Shown here piece after piece: positions 26,229 to 34,932 of a stretch of DNA of 64,000 nt. This DNA comes from an uncultured Bacteroides sp. (GTDB lineage: Bacteria > Bacteroidota > Bacteroidia > Bacteroidales > Bacteroidaceae). The notes beneath the pieces were generated by a model. That model did no database searches and had not been told where the DNA came from. It worked only from the letters and a program-made list of their open reading frames with translations. Both the position numbers and the translations under genes were made by a program. Positions within the stretch are counted from its first letter, which is position 1, and each line of letters starts with the position of its first letter. The stretch lies in the NCBI RefSeq assembly GCF_910586915.1, contig NZ_CAJULN010000011.1, positions 1 to 64,000 of the forward strand. Reading direction: 5' to 3'.

Positions 26229-27500
26229 TTGAAACCGTATCTATTTATTTTATTTCTGTTCCTGTCTTTGGTGCGTGCACAGGCGGATGTTGTCGACAGC
26301 CTGATGACTCAGCCCAGAGACTCAATCGGACTGACAAGTGATTCTCTTGTACTGAATTTCCTGAAAGAATCGGGAATCCCTATCTCCGGCAATAACCGGC
26401 TGAAACTACTGAAAAGCGGACGGGAAAAGTTTATCGACTTATTCGAAGCCATACGCGAAGCCAAACATCATGTGCATCTGGAATACTTTAATTTCCGCAA
26501 CGACTCCATCGCCAACGCTTTGTTCGACCTGTTGGCGGAAAAGGTGAAGGAGGGGGTTGAGGTACGTGCCATGTTCGACGCCTTCGGCAACTGGTCGAAC
26601 AACAAGCCGCTCAAAAAGAGACATCTCCGGGAAATACAGGACAAGGGTATCGAGATTGTCAAGTTCGACCCGTTTACCTTCCCTTACATCAATCACGCCG
26701 CCCACCGCGACCACCGGAAAATAGCCGTCATAGACGGGAAAGTGGCTTATACGGGGGGGATGAATATCGCCGATTACTACATCAACGGTTTGCCCAAAAT
26801 CGGAACATGGCGCGATATGCATATACGTATCGAAGGAGGTGCTGTCAGCGATTTGCAGGAGATATTCCTCACAATCTGGAACAAGGAAACCAAACAGAAT
26901 ATAGGCGGGGAAGCCTATTTCCCGCCACAGGAGGGACGGACGGACAGCACCAATGTCGTGGTTGCCATTGTAGACCGCACCCCGAAGGAGAATAGCCGTA
27001 TGCTGAGTCATGCGTATGCCATGAGTATCTATTCGGCGCAGAAGAATGTGCACATCGTCAACCCCTACTTCGTGCCGACCTCTTCTATCAAGAAAGCACT
27101 GAACCGCTCCATCGACCGGGGGGTAAATGTGACAATCATGGTTTCTTCCGCATCCGACATTCCGTTTACTCCGGATGCCGCGCTCTACAAACTACACAAA
27201 CTGATGAAAAGAGGAGCTACCGTCTATCTGTACAACGGCGGATTTCACCACTCGAAAATCATGATGGTGGACGACTTGTTCTGCACAGTAGGCACTGCCA
27301 ACCTGAACAGCCGGAGCCTGCGATACGACTACGAGACGAATGCTTTCGTCTTTGACAAGGCAATGACTGCCGAACTGAATACGATGTTCTACAACGACAT
27401 CGAACACTGCACGCAACTGACGCCCGAATTCTGGAAAAAGCGTTCGCCCTGGAAGAAGTTCGTCGGCTGGTTTGCGAATTTATTCACTCCGTTTTTGTAA
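26229..27500 (+). CDS. Phospholipase D-family protein, cardiolipin synthase-like
   Basis: Exported or membrane-attached phosphatidyl transferase, 423 aa, starting at TTG with signal MKPYLFILFLFLSLVRAQA. Both HxKxxxxD half-sites are present: HRDHRKIAVIDGKVAYTGGM (about residue 160) and FHHSKIMMVDDLFCTVGTAN (about 340), each followed by the expected Asn/Ser. The order and spacing are those of cardiolipin synthases, but the two N-terminal membrane helices typical of ClsA are replaced by a single signal peptide. ClsB/ClsC-like activity is the best guess. Confidence 0.86.
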   Translation: MKPYLFILFLFLSLVRAQADVVDSLMTQPRDSIGLTSDSLVLNFLKESGIPISGNNRLKLLKSGREKFIDLFEAIREAKHHVHLEYFNFRNDSIANALFDLLAEKVKEGVEVRAMFDAFGNWSNNKPLKKRHLREIQDKGIEIVKFDPFTFPYINHAAHRDHRKIAVIDGKVAYTGGMNIADYYINGLPKIGTWRDMHIRIEGGAVSDLQEIFLTIWNKETKQNIGGEAYFPPQEGRTDSTNVVVAIVDRTPKENSRMLSHAYAMSIYSAQKNVHIVNPYFVPTSSIKKALNRSIDRGVNVTIMVSSASDIPFTPDAALYKLHKLMKRGATVYLYNGGFHHSKIMMVDDLFCTVGTANLNSRSLRYDYETNAFVFDKAMTAELNTMFYNDIEHCTQLTPEFWKKRSPWKKFVGWFANLFTPFL

Positions 27501-27505
27501 TTTTG
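27498..27505 (+). promoter_or_regulatory. Bacteroides -7 element ahead of thyA
   Basis: TAATTTTG, whose first bases are the stop codon of the preceding gene. A TTTG at 27471-27474 lies 23 bases upstream, slightly more than the usual 19-21. Confidence 0.5.
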
Positions 27506-27543
27506 TGCGGAGAATTATTTGATTATCATGTAACTTATTCATT

Positions 27544-28338
27544 ATGAAACAATATCTGGATTTGCTGAACCGCGTACTGACCGAAGGTGCGGAAAAAAGC
27601 GACCGCACCGGAACGGGAACAATCAGCGTTTTCGGACACCAAATGCGATTTAATCTCGAAGAAGGTTTTCCTTGTCTGACAACAAAGAAACTGCATCTGA
27701 AATCAATCATATACGAACTGCTTTGGTTTCTGAAGGGGGATACCAACGTGAAATACCTTCAGGAGCACGGAGTGCGCATCTGGAATGAGTGGGCCGACAA
27801 GAACGGTGATTTAGGTCACGTCTACGGCTACCAATGGCGCTCGTGGCCCGACTACAACGGCGGATTCATCGACCAAATCAGTGAAGTGGTGGAGACAATC
27901 AAGCACAACCCCGACTCGCGCCGCATCATTGTAAGTGCCTGGAACGTAGCCGACCTGAACAATATGAATCTTCCGCCCTGCCATGCGTTCTTCCAGTTTT
28001 ATGTAGCAAACGGACGGTTGAGCCTGCAACTTTATCAGCGTAGTGCGGATATTTTCCTCGGCGTTCCCTTCAACATCGCTTCTTATGCATTGTTATTGCA
28101 AATAATGGCGCAAGTGACAGGATTGAAAGCGGGCGATTTTATCCATACCTTAGGCGATGCGCATATCTATCTGAACCACTTGGAACAGGTCAGACTGCAA
28201 CTGTCGCGCGAACCGCGCCCGTTCCCGCAAATGAAAATCAATCCGGATGTGAAGAGTATCTTCGATTTCAAATACGAAGATTTCGAATTAGTGAATTATG
28301 ACCCGCATCCGCACATCGCCGGAGTAGTAGCTGTATAA
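27544..28338 (+). CDS. thyA: Thymidylate synthase
   Basis: Makes dTMP from dUMP using methylenetetrahydrofolate. 264 aa, exactly the classical short form. The active-site Cys is in LPPCHAFFQFYV (about residue 146), with the dUMP-binding QRSADIFLGVPFNIASY and the C-terminal HIAGVVAV. folA follows after five bases; thyA-folA is a common pair because the synthase turns its cofactor into dihydrofolate. Confidence 0.97.
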   Translation: MKQYLDLLNRVLTEGAEKSDRTGTGTISVFGHQMRFNLEEGFPCLTTKKLHLKSIIYELLWFLKGDTNVKYLQEHGVRIWNEWADKNGDLGHVYGYQWRSWPDYNGGFIDQISEVVETIKHNPDSRRIIVSAWNVADLNNMNLPPCHAFFQFYVANGRLSLQLYQRSADIFLGVPFNIASYALLLQIMAQVTGLKAGDFIHTLGDAHIYLNHLEQVRLQLSREPRPFPQMKINPDVKSIFDFKYEDFELVNYDPHPHIAGVVAV

Positions 28339-28343
28339 TCCCC

Positions 28344-28838
28344 ATGAGTAGAATATCAATTATCGCCGCCATAGACCAACGTATGGCAATAGGTTTTCAG
28401 AACAAATTGCTTTTTTGGCTGCCCAACGACTTGAAACGTTTCAAGTCGCTGACTACCGGAAACACGATTGTAATGGGACGCAAAACGTTCGAATCTCTTC
28501 CGAAAGGTGCATTGCCCAACCGCAGAAACATTGTGTTGTCTGCCAATCCGAACACCCAGTGTCCCGGTGCAGAGGTCTTTCCCTCACTCGAAGCCGCCCT
28601 GCAAAGTTGCCAAGAGGACGAACACGTGTATATAATCGGCGGCGCAAGCATTTATCGACAAGCACTTTCAGTAGCCGACGAACTCTGTCTGACCGAGATT
28701 GACAACACCGCTCCGGAAGCCGATGTCTATTTTCCGGAAGTTTCTCCGGAGCTATGGCAAGAAAAAAGCAGAGAAGCTCATCTTGCGGATGAGAAACATC
28801 TCTGCTCTTATGCTTTTGTAGATTATGTGAGAAAGTAA
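28344..28838 (+). CDS. folA: Dihydrofolate reductase
   Basis: Reduces dihydrofolate with NADPH, 164 aa. Substrate-site block LLFWLPNDLKRFK has the catalytic acid (Asp27 in E. coli numbering). The NADPH motifs IVMGRKTFESLP and YIIGGASIYRQAL are intact. By alignment the residue equivalent to E. coli Trp22 appears to be Phe, with Trp at the next position. Second gene of the thyA-folA pair. Confidence 0.95.
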   Translation: MSRISIIAAIDQRMAIGFQNKLLFWLPNDLKRFKSLTTGNTIVMGRKTFESLPKGALPNRRNIVLSANPNTQCPGAEVFPSLEAALQSCQEDEHVYIIGGASIYRQALSVADELCLTEIDNTAPEADVYFPEVSPELWQEKSREAHLADEKHLCSYAFVDYVRK

Positions 28839-28879
28839 ACCTGCTTTCTCTTTCCGATTGTCACCGGGATATTCCCCGA

Positions 28880-29359
28880 TTAATCTTCACCTCCTACGTC
28901 AACCATTATAGGCATCTGCCGCTTAATGGCTTCGTGGAAGGAAATCAGCGTCTCCGTACGCGCCAGTCCCAACGGCTGCAACTTATCGTGGATAACGCTC
29001 AGCAAGTGGTGATTGTTTTTTGCGTAAATCTTGATAAACATATCATACTTTCCGGTAGTGAAATGACATTCCACCACTTCGGGAATGGCTTCCAAAGCTC
29101 TCGTCACCGAATCAAAAGATTCGGGATCTTTCAGATATATACCGATATAAGCACAAGTCTCATACCCTACCTTCTCGGGGTCGATAATATATTCCGAACC
29201 TTTTAGTATTCCCAAATTAGTCAACTTCTGAATGCGTTGATGAATGGCAGCTCCGGAAACATTGCAAGCCCTTGCCACTTCCAGAAAAGGAATACGGGCA
29301 TTGCCTGCTATCAGCTTTAGTATTTGCTCATCTAAAGTATCTAATTGGTGATGTCCCAT
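28880..29359 (-). CDS. Lrp/AsnC-family transcriptional regulator
   Basis: Feast/famine-type regulator, about 159 aa from the ATG at 29359 (MGHHQLDTLDEQILKL). Residues 8-55 form the winged helix-turn-helix (LEVARACNVSGAAIHQRIQK), the rest an alpha-beta RAM ligand-binding domain (YIGIYLKDPESFDSVTRALE, FIKIYAKNNHHLLSVI). Such proteins sense amino acids. It is monocistronic and divergent from the peptidase gene, whose promoter it might control. Targets unknown. Confidence 0.92.
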   Translation of the reverse strand: MGHHQLDTLDEQILKLIAGNARIPFLEVARACNVSGAAIHQRIQKLTNLGILKGSEYIIDPEKVGYETCAYIGIYLKDPESFDSVTRALEAIPEVVECHFTTGKYDMFIKIYAKNNHHLLSVIHDKLQPLGLARTETLISFHEAIKRQMPIMVDVGGED

Positions 29360-29479
29360 TTTTTCAATCAAATTGTTTTTGTCAGTAATTCTTTTATGCA
29401 AAGTTAGCGATTTTCTAATAATAAATACAATAATCTATTACTTTTATTTATGCGAAGCAGGCAAATCAATAATAGTTTG

Positions 29480-29487
29480 TATCTTTG
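29480..29487 (+). promoter_or_regulatory. Bacteroides -7 element ahead of the M64 peptidase gene
   Basis: TATCTTTG, 25 bases before the chosen ATG at 29513; it supports that start over the one at 29450, which lies upstream of the element. Confidence 0.5.
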
Positions 29488-29512
29488 TAAAAAACATAAA
29501 TATACTATTTAT

Positions 29513-30793
29513 ATGAAACAATTTTACTGCATCATCCTACTGTTATTCAGTTTCGTAGAAGCTCATACACAGAACTTTGACGACTATTTTCAAGACAAAA
29601 CATTGCGAGTGGATTATATCTTTACCGGAAACGCCAAACAACAGGCTATCTACTTGGACGAGTTGTCACAGCTTCCTTCATGGGCGGGTCGCCGGCATCA
29701 TTTATCCGAGCTTCCGTTGGCAGGCAACGGGCAAATTATCGTAAAAGACCTCGCTACCAAACAGTGTATTTACAAAACCTCTTTCTCTTCACTGTTTCAG
29801 GAATGGCTCACTACAGACGAAGCCAAAGAAACGGCAAAGGGATTCGAAAACACATTCCTTCTCCCTTACCCCAAGCAGGCGGTCGAAGTGGAGGTTGCTT
29901 TGTTTTCTCCACGCAGGGAAGTCATGGCAAGCTACAAACACATTGTCCGTCCGGACGATATCCTGATTCATAAACGCGGCACATCACACATCACTCCGCA
30001 TCGCTATATGCTTCAAAGCGGAAATGAAAAGGAGTGCATTGACGTTGCCATCCTTGCCGAAGGCTATACTGAAAAGGAAATGGACATATTCTATCAGGAT
30101 GCGCAAATTGCCTGTGAAGCGCTGTTCTCGCACGAACCATTCCGTTCCATGAAGAATAGGTTCAACATTATCGCTGTCGCCAGCCCGTCTACGGACAGTG
30201 GTGTCAGTGTCCCCCGCGAAAACCAATGGAAGCAGACGGCCGTGCACTCCCATTTCGATACTTTCTACTCCGAACGTTACTTGACTACCAGCCGAGTGAA
30301 ATCCATTCACAATGCTCTTGCCGGCATTCCTTACGAACACATTATCATCCTTGCCAATACGAACGTATATGGCGGCGGAGGAATCTACAACTCTTATACA
30401 TTGACTACCGCCCATCACCCGATGTTCAAACCTGTAATAGTTCATGAATTCGGACATAGCTTTGCCGGGCTCGCCGACGAATATTTCTATGAGGAAGATG
30501 TAATGACCGACCTTTATCCTCTGGACATCGAACCGTGGGAACAGAACATCTCAACACGAGTGACCTTCGCCACCAAATGGAAAGATATGCTTCCATCCGG
30601 AACACCGATACCAACTCCTGTAACCGAAAAAAATAAATACCCGATAGGAGTATACGAAGGAGCAGGGTATTCTTTCAAAGGTATTTATCGCCCTGCTTAT
30701 AACTGCCGAATGAGAACCAACGAACATCCGGAGTTCTGCCCGGTTTGCCAACGTGCCATTCGCCGGCTCATCGAATTCTACATCCCACAATGA
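29513..30793 (+). CDS. Secreted M64 (IgA peptidase-like) metallopeptidase
   Basis: Exported zinc peptidase, 426 aa, with signal MKQFYCIILLLFSFVEAHTQ. An N-terminal beta domain (about 20-150) binds to the catalytic domain, where the zinc motif reads VIVHEFGHSFAGLADEYF (about residue 308). The C-terminal CRMRTNEHPEFCPVCQRAI is typical of the M64 family. The family is named after a Clostridium ramosum IgA protease; many Bacteroides have such proteins and their substrates are unknown. Cell-surface or periplasmic location likely. Confidence 0.85.
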   Translation: MKQFYCIILLLFSFVEAHTQNFDDYFQDKTLRVDYIFTGNAKQQAIYLDELSQLPSWAGRRHHLSELPLAGNGQIIVKDLATKQCIYKTSFSSLFQEWLTTDEAKETAKGFENTFLLPYPKQAVEVEVALFSPRREVMASYKHIVRPDDILIHKRGTSHITPHRYMLQSGNEKECIDVAILAEGYTEKEMDIFYQDAQIACEALFSHEPFRSMKNRFNIIAVASPSTDSGVSVPRENQWKQTAVHSHFDTFYSERYLTTSRVKSIHNALAGIPYEHIIILANTNVYGGGGIYNSYTLTTAHHPMFKPVIVHEFGHSFAGLADEYFYEEDVMTDLYPLDIEPWEQNISTRVTFATKWKDMLPSGTPIPTPVTEKNKYPIGVYEGAGYSFKGIYRPAYNCRMRTNEHPEFCPVCQRAIRRLIEFYIPQ

Positions 30794-30861
30794 TAAAGTC
30801 TGAACTTTTAAATCACAATTTAAAGAAATAGTTCAAAGTAACCGCTTAAAGTCACAACCGC

Positions 30862-31398
30862 ATGATTAAAATTCAACCGATAACCACATCGGATATCCAA
30901 CATTACAAGTTCATGGAGGTACTGCTTATAGACGCATTTCCACCGGAAGAATACCGCGAACTGAACCAACTTCGCGAATACACCGACCGCATGAACAACT
31001 TTCATAATAACCTTATCTTCGATGAAAACCTGCCTGTCGGCCTTATTACTTATTGGGACTTCGACAGCTTCTATTACATAGAACACTTCGCCACCGCCCC
31101 CACCCTACGAAATGGCGGATATGGAAAACGTACACTTGAATACTTGTGCAACGAACTGAAACGGCCTCTTGTGCTCGAAGTGGAACGCCCGGTAGAAGAT
31201 ATGGCAAAACGCCGCATCGGATTCTACCAGCGTCAAGGCTTCGTCTTATGGGAACAAGATTATTACCAGCCTCCCTACAAACCGGGAGATGACTTCCTGC
31301 CCATGTATCTAATGGTGTATGGCAATCTCAAACCGGAAACAGATTACGAAACAATCAGACATAAACTCCATACAATCGTATACGGAGTAAAAGAATAA
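30862..31398 (+). CDS. GNAT-family N-acetyltransferase
   Basis: Protein of 178 aa with the acetyl-CoA site LRNGGYGKRTLEYLCNEL (R/Q-x-x-G-x-G/A pattern) near residue 90, preceded by the strand FYYIEHFATAP and followed by the RRIGFYQRQGFVLWEQDYY block common in GNATs. Substrate unknown. It follows the M64 peptidase by 68 bases. A bidirectional hairpin ends the gene. Confidence 0.85.
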   Translation: MIKIQPITTSDIQHYKFMEVLLIDAFPPEEYRELNQLREYTDRMNNFHNNLIFDENLPVGLITYWDFDSFYYIEHFATAPTLRNGGYGKRTLEYLCNELKRPLVLEVERPVEDMAKRRIGFYQRQGFVLWEQDYYQPPYKPGDDFLPMYLMVYGNLKPETDYETIRHKLHTIVYGVKE

Positions 31399-31421
31399 CA
31401 AACTGATAAAGATTAATAAAT

Positions 31422-31457
31422 AAAAAGGGCTTCCGAACAAATTCGAAAGCCCTTTTT
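31422..31457. terminator. Bidirectional terminator between the acetyltransferase and exbD
   Basis: 16-nt arms 31422-31437 and 31442-31457 pair with one mismatch; A-run on the left and T-run on the right give a rho-independent terminator in either direction, between convergent genes. Confidence 0.75.
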
Positions 31458-31477
31458 AGTATAGTCGAATTAACTAA

Positions 31478-31948
31478 TTATTTCTCACCACGCTTAGTAG
31501 CAGAGTAGTTAATCTTCAAAGCGTAAGATTTTCTAAGAGCATTTTTTACGTCAGTAATAATACCCATCTTAGTCTTTTGGTCAACTTTCAGAGATACAGT
31601 CATTTTTGCTGCATCTCCCTCACTCATACTCGCACGTTCCTGAAAGATAAAGTCTTGCACTTCACCAACTTCAGCATAGCTGTCATTGAGCTGAATACGA
31701 CTTTCAGTACCCATTTTCGCACGATATTCCTGAGTAGGTTCACCTACATAAATGAATGTCACCAATGATTTCTTCTCCAGTTTTTCGAGTTCAGTACCTT
31801 GCGGAAGTGTAAACTGCACCTTTAATGTTACCTCACGCATTGTTGTTACAATCATAAAGAAGAACAACAAGGTGAAGATAAGGTCAGGCAACGAAGAAGT
31901 ATTCAATGCCGGCATTTCACGTTTACCAGTCTTATTAAATTTTCCCAT
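31478..31948 (-). CDS. exbD: ExbD/TolR-family biopolymer transport protein
   Basis: Inner-membrane subunit of the proton-driven motor energising TonB, 156 aa. One N-terminal helix (SLPDLIFTLLFFFMIVTTMR) carries the essential Asp, followed by a periplasmic domain. It is the last gene of exbB-orf-exbD-exbD and shares one base with the preceding exbD, so translation is coupled. Having two ExbD paralogues in tandem is usual for Bacteroidetes. Confidence 0.88.
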   Translation of the reverse strand: MGKFNKTGKREMPALNTSSLPDLIFTLLFFFMIVTTMREVTLKVQFTLPQGTELEKLEKKSLVTFIYVGEPTQEYRAKMGTESRIQLNDSYAEVGEVQDFIFQERASMSEGDAAKMTVSLKVDQKTKMGIITDVKNALRKSYALKINYSATKRGEK

Positions 31949-32544
31949 TACTTACTTCTTTTTTCTCCGTATTTTTTAGGTTCTGCCTCAGAAATTCGTT
32001 GCGGATAAATCTCACGTACAGCTTTTTGCTGCAGATCGTTCAAATCCCCATATTTTACTCCAAATTTCTGTTCAGCTAACTCGTCTCTCAATTCATTGTA
32101 TGCAGCAACCAATTCGTTTTGCACACTGATATATGCCTGATAAGAAGATCCACGGTCATTTTGCAAAGAAATTACGTGCTTGTCATTAACCAAATATGTA
32201 CCGAAGAATTCCACATTTTTCTGTGTTTTTTCAGGCATATTCTCTGCATTATTGACATTAGCAATAAATTCTTTAGCCTTATCTCTCAACTGATCAACAC
32301 CGATATAATCATTACCGCACATCAAAGCATCATCTTTATTCAGATAAACCTGTAAGATGTTACGTCCTTTGATCTTATCCGTGTTCTGTTGGTCTTGATC
32401 TTCGGGCGGCGGCGGCAAGAGTCTTGCCAAACCACGATCCGTATCCATAGATGTCGTAATCAAGAAGAAGATCAGCAACAAGAAAGCGATATCCGCCGTA
32501 GAACTTGAGTTAATATCAGGAACTTTTCTTTTTCCTTTTGCCAT
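31948..32544 (-). CDS. exbD: ExbD/TolR-family biopolymer transport protein, longer paralogue
   Basis: 198 aa, with helix SSSTADIAFLLLIFFLITTS including the conserved Asp, then a Pro-rich turn (RLLPPPPEDQDQ) and a larger periplasmic domain than the paralogue downstream, with an insertion around residues 80-150. Ends in a basic tail (AEPKKYGEKRSK). Second ExbD of the cluster. Confidence 0.88.
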   Translation of the reverse strand: MAKGKRKVPDINSSSTADIAFLLLIFFLITTSMDTDRGLARLLPPPPEDQDQQNTDKIKGRNILQVYLNKDDALMCGNDYIGVDQLRDKAKEFIANVNNAENMPEKTQKNVEFFGTYLVNDKHVISLQNDRGSSYQAYISVQNELVAAYNELRDELAEQKFGVKYGDLNDLQQKAVREIYPQRISEAEPKKYGEKRSK

Positions 32545-32579
32545 TGTAATTACTTATTTAATTGAGTTTCCCCAATTGA

Positions 32580-33065
32580 TTACGATATTTTTTTCTTTAT
32601 ACCACTCACGATGATTGCAACAACAGTCACAAACAACAGAATGTAAATAGAATAAAGGAACATATCAGTCAGCTTCAACCAGAAAGGAACATTATCCGTA
32701 CCGCTATAACCCGGAATCTGCATAGGAGTACCATCTCCCATAGACCAAGCTACGATTAATACGACAGCCAATAGCACCAAGCCAAGCAAAGACTTGATTG
32801 CATTTGCCGGATTATCCTTCAAAGCTGCACCGAATTGGAACACAGCAGCAATTATTGTAGCAGCTACAGCCAAACCGAACAATGCGTAAATAAGCATCAG
32901 CAAAGTATTAGTATAGGCCGGTTGCCACATTTCAGGATCGACTCCTACGACAACATCCGCACCTTGGGCATCACCACCGAAGTAGAAAAGTCCCAATACG
33001 ACGAGGATGACAGCAAACATCGCATACAGAGCGTAATACGATATTTTATATGTTAACTTACTCAT
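32580..33065 (-). CDS. Four-helix membrane protein of the exb cluster
   Basis: 161 aa with four hydrophobic segments (about 12-31, 55-78, 88-108, 136-157) and no recognisable catalytic motif. It sits six bases after exbB and 35 bases before the first exbD, in the same transcript. Position suggests an accessory subunit of the ExbB/ExbD motor; that is inference. Confidence 0.78.
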   Translation of the reverse strand: MSKLTYKISYYALYAMFAVILVVLGLFYFGGDAQGADVVVGVDPEMWQPAYTNTLLMLIYALFGLAVAATIIAAVFQFGAALKDNPANAIKSLLGLVLLAVVLIVAWSMGDGTPMQIPGYSGTDNVPFWLKLTDMFLYSIYILLFVTVVAIIVSGIKKKIS

Positions 33066-33071
33066 CTCGAA

Positions 33072-33872
33072 TTATTTTTTGTATTTCAAGTTATATTTGA
33101 TTACCATATCAAGCAAAGAGATAGAAGAATCTTCCATTTCGCTTGTAAGAGCTTCAATCTTAGAAAGTACGTAGTTGTAGAATACCTGAAGAATCAAAGC
33201 AACGATCAAACCGAAGATAGTTGTAATCAAGGCAACCTTCATACCACCGGCAACAACTGTCGGAGAGATATCACCTACCTGTTGGATTTTGTCGAACGCC
33301 TGCACCATACCGATTACAGTACCCAAGAATCCGAGTGACGGAGCCATTGCGATAAACAGTGTGATCCAAGAACATCCTTTTTCAAGGTAACCAGCCTGTA
33401 CACCACCGTAAGATACGATTGATTTTTCAACAACGTCGATGCCCTGGTCGATTCTCATCAATCCCTGATAGTAGATAGATGCAATAGGACCTCTTGTGTT
33501 ACGAGCGATGTCTTTAGCAGCTTCAACATCTCCTTTTTCCAAAGCAGCTTCGATAGATGCCATAAATTTCTTAGTGTTGATTTCAGCCAAACTCAAATAA
33601 ATGATACGTTCGATACAGAAAGCCAAACCGATAACCAAAGCAACAGCTACCAAACTCATGAAAGATGCAGTACCTTCGATGAATTTAACTTTCAATTCTT
33701 TGTGAAGACCGCCTTCTTCTGCAGCAGGGGCAGCAGGAGTAGTCTCAGCAGCGGGAGCAACAGCTTGTTGTTCAGTTTGTTCTGCTGCAGGAGCGTCTTG
33801 AGCCTGAGCAAGTTGAATAGAGCCAAATGTAAAGGCACCAATCACAGCAACAATTGCGAATAACTTTTTCAT
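33072..33872 (-). CDS. exbB: ExbB/TolQ/MotA-family proton channel protein
   Basis: 266 aa. Unusually it begins with a signal-like segment (MKKLFAIVAVIGAFTFGSIQ) and a 30-residue Ala/Pro/Glu/Gln tract (QAVAPAAETTPAAPAAEEGG) before the three helices of the ExbB core (FMSLVAVALVIGLAFCIERI; ITLFIAMAPSLGFLGTVIGM; VALITTIFGLIVALILQVFY). The core motif GFLGTVIGMVQAF is intact. First gene of the exb cluster; tRNA-Ser lies 75 bases upstream on the same strand. Confidence 0.9.
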   Translation of the reverse strand: MKKLFAIVAVIGAFTFGSIQLAQAQDAPAAEQTEQQAVAPAAETTPAAPAAEEGGLHKELKVKFIEGTASFMSLVAVALVIGLAFCIERIIYLSLAEINTKKFMASIEAALEKGDVEAAKDIARNTRGPIASIYYQGLMRIDQGIDVVEKSIVSYGGVQAGYLEKGCSWITLFIAMAPSLGFLGTVIGMVQAFDKIQQVGDISPTVVAGGMKVALITTIFGLIVALILQVFYNYVLSKIEALTSEMEDSSISLLDMVIKYNLKYKK

Positions 33873-33947
33873 TGTGTGTCTAATTTTTAAGATTAATTAA
33901 TTGATTATTATTATTGTTTTTACTTCTCGCTTCGTTTTTCAATTCTG

Positions 33948-34035
33948 CGGAGAGACGGGGATTCGAACCCCGGATACGCTTTTGGCGTATACACGCTTTC
34001 CAGGCGTGCCTCTTCAACCACTCGAGCATCTCTCC
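33948..34035 (-). tRNA. tRNA-Ser (anticodon GGA)
   Basis: On the minus strand the acceptor arms GGAGAGA and TCTCTCC pair perfectly. The anticodon loop reads CTGGAAA with anticodon GGA. The T-arm GGGGTTCGAATCCCC is exact, and a long variable arm (TATACGCCAAAAGCGTATC) marks a class II tRNA. 88 nt; the 3' CCA is not encoded. A -7 element TACATTTG at 34062-34069 lies 27 bases upstream. Confidence 0.95.
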
Positions 34036-34061
34036 TTATATGTTTTCCGTATTTTCAGCTA

Positions 34062-34069
34062 CAAATGTA
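34062..34069 (-). promoter_or_regulatory. Bacteroides -7 element ahead of tRNA-Ser
   Basis: TACATTTG on the minus strand. As no other consensus was seen before exbB, this promoter might also feed the exb genes. Confidence 0.5.
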
Positions 34070-34158
34070 TCCTTTTTTTTCTTTTCTTGAAGCATTATCC
34101 CTTTTTTATCTTAAATAAATACTGCAAATTAATATAATTTAAAACCTTTCAGAGCTTA

Positions 34159-34932
34159 TTAGCCGATTCCGAACACTTTTAACGCATTTTCCGAAGTGAC
34201 CAGAGCCACATCTTCCAGAGACATCCGATAGATTTCAGCCACTTTGGCAAGGGTATCCTTTATATTCGCACTTTCATTCCGCTTGCCACGATTAGGAACC
34301 GGCGTCAAATACGGTGAATCGGTTTCGAGGACAATACGTTCCAAAGGAACCGTCGACAGCGCCTCCGGCAAAGTCGATTTTTTAAAAGTAACTACTCCGT
34401 TAATCCCCAACATAAAGTTTTCAAACTCCAACAATTTTGCTGCTTCCTCCGGGGTTCCGGTAAAACTATGAAAAATACCGGCAAGCGGCGTCTTTTTATA
34501 GGCTTCCATTACCTTATATATATATTCGAATGCATCTCTTGCATGAATGACAACCGGTAGTCTGTATTCGAGTGCCCATTCAATTTGCTTTTCAAAAACC
34601 AGCAATTGTTCTTTCAGGAAGGTCTTATCCCAATAAAGGTCAAGACCTATTTCACCAATGGCAACATACGGATTAGAGCCTGACAATTGTTCGTACACAA
34701 CCGCTAACTCCTGCTCGTAGGTTTCATTGACAGAGGTAGGATGCAACCCAATCATAGGATAACAAAAGCCCGGATAATCGGCACATACGGAGAGCATGGG
34801 TTCAATTGTCGTACTATCAATATTGGGCATAAAAACAGATGAGACACCTGCTTGACGCGCACGTTCCATTACCTGCGGCAAATCTTCGGAGAATTCTTCC
34901 AAAAAAAGATGAGAGTGAGTATCTATGAGCAT
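34159..34932 (-). CDS. tatD: TatD-family metal-dependent hydrolase
   Basis: Cytoplasmic TIM-barrel hydrolase, 257 aa, the family length. Metal ligands: IDTHSHLFLEEF (HxH), IGEIGLDLYWD (Glu), VIHARDAFEYI (His), GIFHSFTGTPEEA (His) and LETDSPYLTPVPNRGKRNES (Asp). E. coli TatD is a 3'-5' nuclease acting on damaged DNA. It overlaps the upstream hypothetical gene by 10 bases. Confidence 0.92.
   Translation of the reverse strand: MLIDTHSHLFLEEFSEDLPQVMERARQAGVSSVFMPNIDSTTIEPMLSVCADYPGFCYPMIGLHPTSVNETYEQELAVVYEQLSGSNPYVAIGEIGLDLYWDKTFLKEQLLVFEKQIEWALEYRLPVVIHARDAFEYIYKVMEAYKKTPLAGIFHSFTGTPEEAAKLLEFENFMLGINGVVTFKKSTLPEALSTVPLERIVLETDSPYLTPVPNRGKRNESANIKDTLAKVAEIYRMSLEDVALVTSENALKVFGIG

Noticed and set aside
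33901..34137. Open frame on the plus strand across the tRNA gene
   Set aside because: It reads through the complement of tRNA-Ser; the tRNA structure explains the sequence fully.
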